From RGIG3513 sp045658985 (lineage in GTDB: Bacteria; Bacillota; Clostridia; Oscillospirales; Butyricicoccaceae): a DNA stretch of 10,680 bases. The notes under the pieces were generated by a model, which did no database searches, was not told where the DNA came from, and was given only the letters and a program-made list of their open reading frames with translations. Of the stretch, positions 7,401 through 10,680 are shown piece by piece. The DNA lies in assembly GCA_045658985.1 (NCBI GenBank), contig JAZOWC010000021.1, positions 1 through 10,680 of the forward strand, in the 5' to 3' direction. The position numbers and the translations under genes are program-made. How positions within the stretch are numbered: position 1 is the stretch's first letter; each line of letters opens with the position of its first letter.

Positions 7401-7976
7401 TCCGGCGAGGACGTCAACGTCTTCGTATTCGATACCGAAGTTTACTCCAACACCGGTGGACAGGCTTCCAAGGCTTCCAACATCGGCCAGGTTGCACAGT
7501 TCGCAGCTGCCGGTAAGGAAATGAAGAAGAAGAGCCTGAGCGAGATCGCAATGCAGTACGGCTACGTATACGTTGCACAGGTCGCTATGGGTGCAAACAC
7601 CGCTCAGACCATCAAGGCTATGCAAGAGGCTGAGGCATATCCCGGTCCCTCCCTTATCATCGGCTACGCTCCCTGCGAGATGCACTCCATCAAGGGCGGC
7701 ATGATGAACTGCCAGGCTGAGATGAAGAAGGCTGTTGACTGCGGCTACTGGAATATGTTCCGCTTCAACCCCGCTGCTGAGGCAGGCAAGAAGTTTGTCG
7801 TCGACAGCAAGGCTCCCGCAGGCGGCTATCAGGAGTTCATGCTCAACGAGGCACGTTATGCCCGTCTTACCCGTGAGTTCCCCGAGCGCGCTAACGAGCT
7901 GTTCGCACGCAACGAGGCTGCTGCCAAGGAGCGTTACGAGCACCTGCTCAAGCTGGAAGAGCTCTACAACAAATAA
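4434..7976 (+). CDS. nifJ: Pyruvate:ferredoxin (flavodoxin) oxidoreductase, single-chain
   Basis: 1180 residues, the usual full length. The cytoplasmic enzyme oxidises pyruvate with CoA to acetyl-CoA and CO2 and reduces ferredoxin or flavodoxin, the main pyruvate exit in anaerobic fermenters. The N-terminal domain has YPITPSS (28-34), Glu64 (TPP activation) and Arg114 (pyruvate carboxylate), at the same numbers as in the Desulfovibrio africanus enzyme. Domain order then follows: gamma-type domain (about 420-610), linker, a two-cluster ferredoxin domain (Cys696/699/702/706 and Cys753/756/759/763), and the TPP domain with the proximal-cluster ligands Cys818, Cys821, Cys846 and Cys1081. The diphosphate/metal motif is GDGWAYDIGYGGLD (972-985) with YSNTGGQ (1004-1010). 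All cofactor residues are present. Leu is almost all CTG/CTC and Ala mostly GCT/GCA, unlike the GCC-rich neighbours, which points to high expression. It is monocistronic, between its own promoter and terminator. Confidence 0.98.
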   Translation: MARKFKSMDGNNAAAHVSYAFSEVAAIYPITPSSPMADLVDQWSANGLKNIFGTQVKVVEMQSEAGAAGAVHGSLGVGALTTTYTASQGLLLMIPNMYKIAGEQLPTVFHVSARTVSSHALNIFGDHSDVMACRQTGFAMLAEGNVQEVMDLSPVAHLAAISGKVPFINFFDGFRTSHEIQKVAVWDFEDLKDMCDMDAVEAFRKHALNPEHPVTRGSHENGDIFFQHREACNKFYDELPAVVEKYMGKINEKLGTNYQLFNYYGAPDADRVIIAMGSICDVSEEVIDYMNAHGEKVGLIKVRLYRPFAADRLLAAIPATCKKIAVLDRTKEPGALGEPLYLDVVTALANAGMNDVKVIGGRYGLGSKDTPPSSVFAVYEELKKDQPKRQFTLGITDDVTYLSLPEVPAPNTAAEGTIECKFWGLGGDGTVGANKNSIKIIGDHTDKYIQAYFQYDSKKTGGVTISHLRFGDKAIRSPYYINKADFVACHNPSYVTKGFKMVNDVKPGGVFMINCQWTPEELAHHLTADAKRYIAQNNIQLYTINAIDLAQSIGMGKRTNTILQSAFFTLAKVMPQEEALQYMKDAATKSYSKKGMDIVEMNHKAIDAGATAFVKIDVPAEWANIADEVEEVKLEGKPELVKMVKDILLPVGKMDGDSLPVSAFMPHVDGQFEQGASAYEKRGVAVSVPEWDPAKCIQCNNCAYVCPHATIRAYALTDEEVKNAPAGLKTAAIKAGKGKGVYTYALGVSPLDCMGCGVCVQQCLAKDKAIKMVPLESQNDQVAVWDYLVKTAPKADVQDNTVKGSQFKVPYLQFSGSCAGCAETSYARLVTQLFGNRMYISNATGCSSIWGGPAATSPYCTDAEGKGPAWCNSLFEDNAEHGLGMYVGQKAIRNNLIADIEKMAAAEQASEEFKAAAKTFIETKDDGEANQAATTALVAELEKAAAAGCEVATAVLSKKEFLNKKSVWIFGGDGWAYDIGYGGLDHVLASGEDVNVFVFDTEVYSNTGGQASKASNIGQVAQFAAAGKEMKKKSLSEIAMQYGYVYVAQVAMGANTAQTIKAMQEAEAYPGPSLIIGYAPCEMHSIKGGMMNCQAEMKKAVDCGYWNMFRFNPAAEAGKKFVVDSKAPAGGYQEFMLNEARYARLTREFPERANELFARNEAAAKERYEHLLKLEELYNK

Positions 7977-7994
7977 GCTTTAAGCTTCATTTTT

Positions 7995-8026
7995 CAAGGG
8001 TGGACGAAAGTCCACCCTTGTTTTTT
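7995..8026 (+). terminator. Intrinsic terminator of PFOR
   Basis: CAAGGGTGGAC (7995-8005) and GTCCACCCTTG (8010-8020) form a perfect 11-bp stem closed by a GAAA tetraloop, followed immediately by six T residues (8021-8026). It begins 18 bases after the stop codon. This is a textbook terminator. Confidence 0.95.
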
Positions 8027-8076
8027 GTGTCGGCGTAAACTGCCGCCGTTATCCCGACTTTTATTGTGTAGGGCAG

Positions 8077-8107
8077 AATACCCGCCCTCATCGGGCGGGT
8101 ATTTTTT
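8077..8107 (+). terminator. Second intrinsic terminator before the SDR gene
   Basis: AATACCCGCCC (8077-8087) and GGGCGGGTATT (8093-8103) form an 11-bp stem with a 5-base loop; the 3' arm runs into six T residues (8102-8107). It lies about 50 bases after the PFOR terminator with no gene between them, so it is either a back-up terminator or the end of a very short unseen transcript. Confidence 0.88.
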
Positions 8108-8132
8108 CTGTATAATGTGACTTTATCACGGA

Positions 8133-8162
8133 ATGATATACCTAAACAGGATATATTATACT
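8133..8162 (+). promoter_or_regulatory. Putative promoter of the SDR gene
   Basis: ATGATA (8133-8138), an 18-bp spacer and TATACT (8157-8162) sit at the same spacing as the promoter of the downstream lipoprotein gene and share its 11-base core GATATATTATA (8150-8160). The -35 match is weak (four of six). A TATAAT at 8111-8116, just after the terminator, has no credible -35 and is less likely. Confidence 0.45.
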
Positions 8163-8176
8163 CAACAATAATAAAC

Positions 8177-8182
8177 GGAGGT
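8177..8182 (+). promoter_or_regulatory. Ribosome binding site deciding the SDR start
   Basis: GGAGGT lies 6 bases before ATG 8189. The frame stays open upstream to 8117, but that part holds the promoter and has no ribosome site, so the 24 extra residues are rejected. Confidence 0.85.
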
Positions 8183-8188
8183 CACGTT

Positions 8189-8935
8189 ATGAGATTAAAA
8201 GATAAAGTAGCAATAATCACCGGCGGCAGCCGCGGCATCGGCTTTGCCACAGCAGACAAGTTCCTCACAGAGGGTGCAACAGTCATTATCACAGCAAGCT
8301 CGGAGGAATCTGCCAAAAAAGCGGTGGACAAGCTTCGCCTCAAGCATCCCGACGGACGGGTAGACGGCATATGGCCCGATCTGGCTGATTTCAAGTCGGT
8401 GCGCAAAGCCTTCATCGAGACAACAGCCAGATACGGTTGCTTTGACATTCTTGTCAACAACGCAGGCGTCAGCGAGAGTACGCCTTTTACCGAGTATACC
8501 GAGGAGACCTTTGACAAGGTCATGGACCTCAACGTCAAGGGAGTGTTCAATGCAACCCGTGCCGCCGCCGACTGTATGATTGCTCGCGGCAGCGGAGTTA
8601 TTCTGTCCACATCATCCATGGTCAGCCTGACCGGTCAGCCCAGCGGCTTTGCATATCCCGCATCCAAGTTTGCGGTCAACGGACTCACCGTGTCGCTGGC
8701 TCGCGAGCTGGGCCCAAAGGGTATCCGCGTCAATGCCGTAGCACCCGGCATCATTGAGACCGATATGATGAAAGCCGTGCCCAAGGAGGTCATCGAGCCT
8801 CTCATCAAGCAGATCCCCCTGCGCAGACTGGGCAAACCCGAGGATATAGCCAACGCCTTTGCATTCCTCGCATCTGACGAGGCATCCTATATCAACGGCG
8901 TGGTGTTGTCGGTAGACGGAATGACAAGAACCTGA
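8189..8935 (+). CDS. Short-chain dehydrogenase/reductase, FabG-like, substrate unknown
   Basis: 248 residues, the usual length of a classical SDR. It has a complete Rossmann and catalytic set: cofactor motif TGGSRGIG (11-18), NNAG (90-93), active-site Asn115, Ser143, Tyr156 and Lys160 (YPASK), and the PG motif after the sixth strand (186-187). The C-terminal block GKPEDIANAFAFLASDEASY followed by VDG is close to that of 3-oxoacyl-ACP reductases. The residues after the second strand lack an acidic residue, which fits NADPH rather than NADH (inference). The gene stands alone, outside any fatty-acid cluster, so a role as the housekeeping FabG is not supported; other NAD(P)H-dependent alcohol/ketone conversions are equally possible. 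No terminator follows: the promoter of the next gene starts 8 bases after the stop. Confidence 0.93.
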   Translation: MRLKDKVAIITGGSRGIGFATADKFLTEGATVIITASSEESAKKAVDKLRLKHPDGRVDGIWPDLADFKSVRKAFIETTARYGCFDILVNNAGVSESTPFTEYTEETFDKVMDLNVKGVFNATRAAADCMIARGSGVILSTSSMVSLTGQPSGFAYPASKFAVNGLTVSLARELGPKGIRVNAVAPGIIETDMMKAVPKEVIEPLIKQIPLRRLGKPEDIANAFAFLASDEASYINGVVLSVDGMTRT

Positions 8936-8942
8936 ACCCGCC

Positions 8943-8972
8943 TTGACACCAACTTTGCAGATATATTATAAT
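8943..8972 (+). promoter_or_regulatory. Promoter of the M14 lipoprotein gene
   Basis: TTGACA (8943-8948) and TATAAT (8967-8972) are perfect consensus boxes separated by 18 bp. Expected transcription start is near 8979. Despite the adjacent SDR stop codon, the lipoprotein gene therefore probably has its own transcript. Confidence 0.8.
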
Positions 8973-8974
8973 AG

Positions 8975-9005
8975 TATTACTCCGCAGTGCATCTGCGGAG
9001 TAATA
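8975..9005 (+). promoter_or_regulatory. Perfect 13-bp stem-loop at the transcript start
   Basis: TATTACTCCGCAG (8975-8987) and CTGCGGAGTAATA (8993-9005) are perfect reverse complements around the 5-base loop TGCAT. The repeat begins 2 bases after the -10 box and spans the predicted start of transcription. It is not followed by a T-run, so it is not a normal terminator. It could be a repressor operator in DNA, or a 5'-terminal stem stabilising the mRNA. It could also weakly attenuate read-through from the SDR gene. Confidence 0.7.
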
Positions 9006-9018
9006 GTGTATTTGAGAC

Positions 9019-9024
9019 AAGGAG
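9019..9024 (+). promoter_or_regulatory. Ribosome binding site of the M14 lipoprotein
   Basis: AAGGAG lies 6 bases before ATG 9031 and 13 bases after the leader stem-loop, so the stem would not mask it. Confidence 0.8.
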
Positions 9025-9030
9025 CCTGTT

Positions 9031-10602
9031 ATGTCCAATATGTTGAGACGGTTTTGTGCAGCATTGGCTGCATTGTGCACCGTTTTTGCTCTGCTGAGCG
9101 GCTGCGGAAGAGACACTGCAGCCTCCACACCTTCGGATATTAACCCGCCTGACTCGCCGCAAGTCACGCCCGGAACCCCCGAGCCTGATCCACCTGCTCC
9201 GCCCGTGGCAGACGATCCTGCGCCTCCCGCTCCCGCAGCTCCCGAGATAGAATGGGCGGAGTATATCAGCGAGTTTGACGAGCCCTTTTTGCCCAGAGAC
9301 ATCTTCACTCCCGAGCTTTATCACAGCGGCATAGTTCCCGTCAAAGACGGTGACAAATACCGCTGTGAAATCAGGGGAGAGGGCGATACCTCGCAGGCGG
9401 TGGTTCTGCCCGGTGAGTTCGGCAAATGCTATGAGATCATGTTTACGGGCGAGCCTGAGGGTCTTCGTATTGCGAGAATCAATACCGATCCCCGTACATT
9501 TTCGGCGGGCAGCGTTATTGATTATACCTCCGATGACAGCGTCAGATATTGCGCGGGCAAGCCTGCACAGAGCGACAGAGCCAACCTGATGTACGTCTGC
9601 CGCGAGCAGAACGAGTACCTGATAATCTATACCGGCAGCGGTCAGACGGATATGCACATCTACGAGCGGACTATGCTCCACGATACCGACACCGACAGCA
9701 ACTGGTGGATACCTCCCTCTGCGGGCAGTATTACCAAGACAGACGGTACTTTTGCCAGCTATCAGTGGACAAGCAAGAAGATCATCGACAATCTCTACGA
9801 GCCGTGGCTTGCCAAATATCCCGAGTACATAGAGCGCCACGAGCTTGGCTATGACCAGTCGGGCAAGTTCCGTATGGTGGGATATACCTACACCCCCGAC
9901 AGCTATGATGCCACTCTGTTTATCACGGGCGGTATGCACGGCAACGAGGAGTCGGCCTATTTTGCTCTCGCCAGGCTGATGCAACTGATTGCCGATGCCA
10001 CTCCCGACGATCCTCTGCTCTACACCCTGCGCCACAAGGTGAGATTTATCGTGGTGCCCGTCATCAATGTGTGGGGCGTATCCCAGAACCATGACGGCAC
10101 GAGTGCCATCTCCCGCTCCCGTATCCGCAAAAACTCCGATAACGTGGATCTCAACCGCGATTTTGCTGAGCTTACCCAGCGCGAGAGCCAAAACGTGTAC
10201 AATTTCTTCAAAAAATACGCACCGGAGATCGACATTGCGCTGGACTTCCACAATGCCGCCACCGAGGGTAGATCGCTGTATTATAACTTCATCAACTATT
10301 CGGTCAACGCGGTGGCCAACTACAAGACCACCAACCACTTCTACCACAGACTTGTGGAACTTGGCTACTGCAAAAAAACTCCCGACATCGCCATGATCCC
10401 CGGCTCGTACGTAAAAGGCAGCCAGTACCTCGAGGGCCGCTTCTGGAACGAGTTTAAGGTGCCTACTATCACCGTTGAGCATTTTACCAACAAGAGCTTC
10501 CCCAATTCCTACTCGGACAAGGGCCTGACAATGGCGCTGGAGATATACGGCAACTTTGTGATACAGAACGCACTGTTCTTTATCGATCATAACACCCAAT
10601 AA
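9031..10602 (+). CDS. M14-type zinc metallocarboxypeptidase lipoprotein
   Basis: 523 residues. A type II signal peptide (basic MLRRF, hydrophobic core, lipobox LLSGC) gives lipidated Cys25, so the protein is anchored outside the membrane. A Pro/Ala/Asp-rich linker (about 38-72) extends it from the surface. Residues about 75-240 form a domain I do not recognise. The C-terminal domain is an M14-like zinc peptidase: HGNE supplies Zn ligands His303 and Glu306, DFH supplies His407, NVDLNRDF (371-378) is the usual Asn/Arg substrate-binding block, and TVEHF carries the likely general base Glu483. Spacings suit M14. The substrate is unknown: dietary or host peptides, or peptidoglycan stem peptides as in gamma-D-Glu-diaminopimelate peptidases, are candidates. 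It is monocistronic, with its own promoter and terminator. Confidence 0.9.
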   Translation: MSNMLRRFCAALAALCTVFALLSGCGRDTAASTPSDINPPDSPQVTPGTPEPDPPAPPVADDPAPPAPAAPEIEWAEYISEFDEPFLPRDIFTPELYHSGIVPVKDGDKYRCEIRGEGDTSQAVVLPGEFGKCYEIMFTGEPEGLRIARINTDPRTFSAGSVIDYTSDDSVRYCAGKPAQSDRANLMYVCREQNEYLIIYTGSGQTDMHIYERTMLHDTDTDSNWWIPPSAGSITKTDGTFASYQWTSKKIIDNLYEPWLAKYPEYIERHELGYDQSGKFRMVGYTYTPDSYDATLFITGGMHGNEESAYFALARLMQLIADATPDDPLLYTLRHKVRFIVVPVINVWGVSQNHDGTSAISRSRIRKNSDNVDLNRDFAELTQRESQNVYNFFKKYAPEIDIALDFHNAATEGRSLYYNFINYSVNAVANYKTTNHFYHRLVELGYCKKTPDIAMIPGSYVKGSQYLEGRFWNEFKVPTITVEHFTNKSFPNSYSDKGLTMALEIYGNFVIQNALFFIDHNTQ

Positions 10603-10610
10603 AAAAATGG

Positions 10611-10651
10611 CGGCGCCCCAGATATAGTTCTGCGGGGGGGGCTTTTTTTTT
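10611..10651 (+). terminator. Intrinsic terminator of the M14 lipoprotein gene
   Basis: CCCCAGA (10616-10622) pairs with TCTG plus GGGG (10629-10636) with one bulged C at 10633, around a 6-base loop. The G-run then leads through GC into nine T residues (10643-10651). The stem is imperfect because of surplus Gs, but its position 8 bases after the stop codon and the long T-run make it a likely terminator. Confidence 0.75.
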
Positions 10652-10680
10652 GTTGTTTGGGTGGGGGCGTGGGGGGTCTT

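Noticed and set aside
4428..7943. Open frame of about 1170 codons on the minus strand opposite PFOR
   Set aside because: It lacks a ribosome site and any domain, and mirrors the PFOR codons. PFOR avoids TTA, CTA and TCA codons, which removes antisense stops in that frame; this is a codon-bias artefact.
7976..7987. Overlapping AAGCTT repeats just after the PFOR stop as a regulatory site
   Set aside because: Short, low-information repeat between the stop codon and the terminator; chance is a sufficient explanation.
8117..8188. 24-codon upstream extension of the SDR gene
   Set aside because: A classical SDR begins just before its first strand; GGAGGT sits correctly before ATG 8189 and the upstream part contains the promoter.
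8975..9005. Reading the leader stem-loop as the SDR terminator
   Set aside because: The stem is followed by a mixed sequence without a T-run and lies downstream of a consensus promoter, so an intrinsic terminator role is weak.
8977..10599. Open frame of about 540 codons opposite the M14 lipoprotein
   Set aside because: The plus strand has promoter, ribosome site, lipobox and zinc ligands; the opposite frame is a low-motif shadow with unlikely composition.

Overview
The window (10,680 bases, roughly balanced to moderately high GC) looks like chromosomal DNA of a strictly anaerobic, low-redox Firmicute of the Clostridia class, most likely a gut Oscillospiraceae/Ruminococcaceae-type bacterium. 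The reasons are a single-chain pyruvate:ferredoxin oxidoreductase with highly expressed codon use, a clostridial-style class A penicillin-binding protein with a Cys-containing tail, strong AGGAGG ribosome sites, consensus SigA-like promoters and small inverted-repeat elements. The genus cannot be fixed from the sequence alone.

Layout. Bases 1-727 hold no convincing gene. They contain a MITE-like inverted repeat (about 18-150), a stretch rich in nested inverted repeats (about 190-422), a run of hairpins (about 482-582) and the terminator of the next gene (671-705). Bases 728-3250 (minus strand) encode a bifunctional class A PBP. A compact divergent promoter region (about 3251-3394) separates it from a plus-strand DUF3089-type alpha/beta hydrolase (3395-4288). 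Then comes pyruvate:ferredoxin oxidoreductase (4434-7976) with its own promoter, ribosome site and two successive terminators. A FabG-like short-chain dehydrogenase (8189-8935) follows, then an M14-type metallocarboxypeptidase lipoprotein (9031-10602) with a strong promoter, a perfect 13-bp stem-loop in its leader and a terminator. The window ends in G-rich sequence.

How the genes relate. All five genes appear to be separate transcription units; no operon is evident. The PFOR is the central catabolic enzyme: it converts pyruvate to acetyl-CoA and reduces ferredoxin. The PBP builds peptidoglycan, and the lipoprotein is a surface zinc peptidase that could act on peptides or cell-wall stem peptides (inference). 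The DUF3089 protein and the SDR have recognisable folds and catalytic residues but unknown substrates.

No defence system, phage, CRISPR array, tRNA or rRNA was seen. The least explained sequence is the intergenic block 190-422, the stem-loop at 8975-9005 and the N-terminal half of the M14 lipoprotein. I do not claim a new system here.
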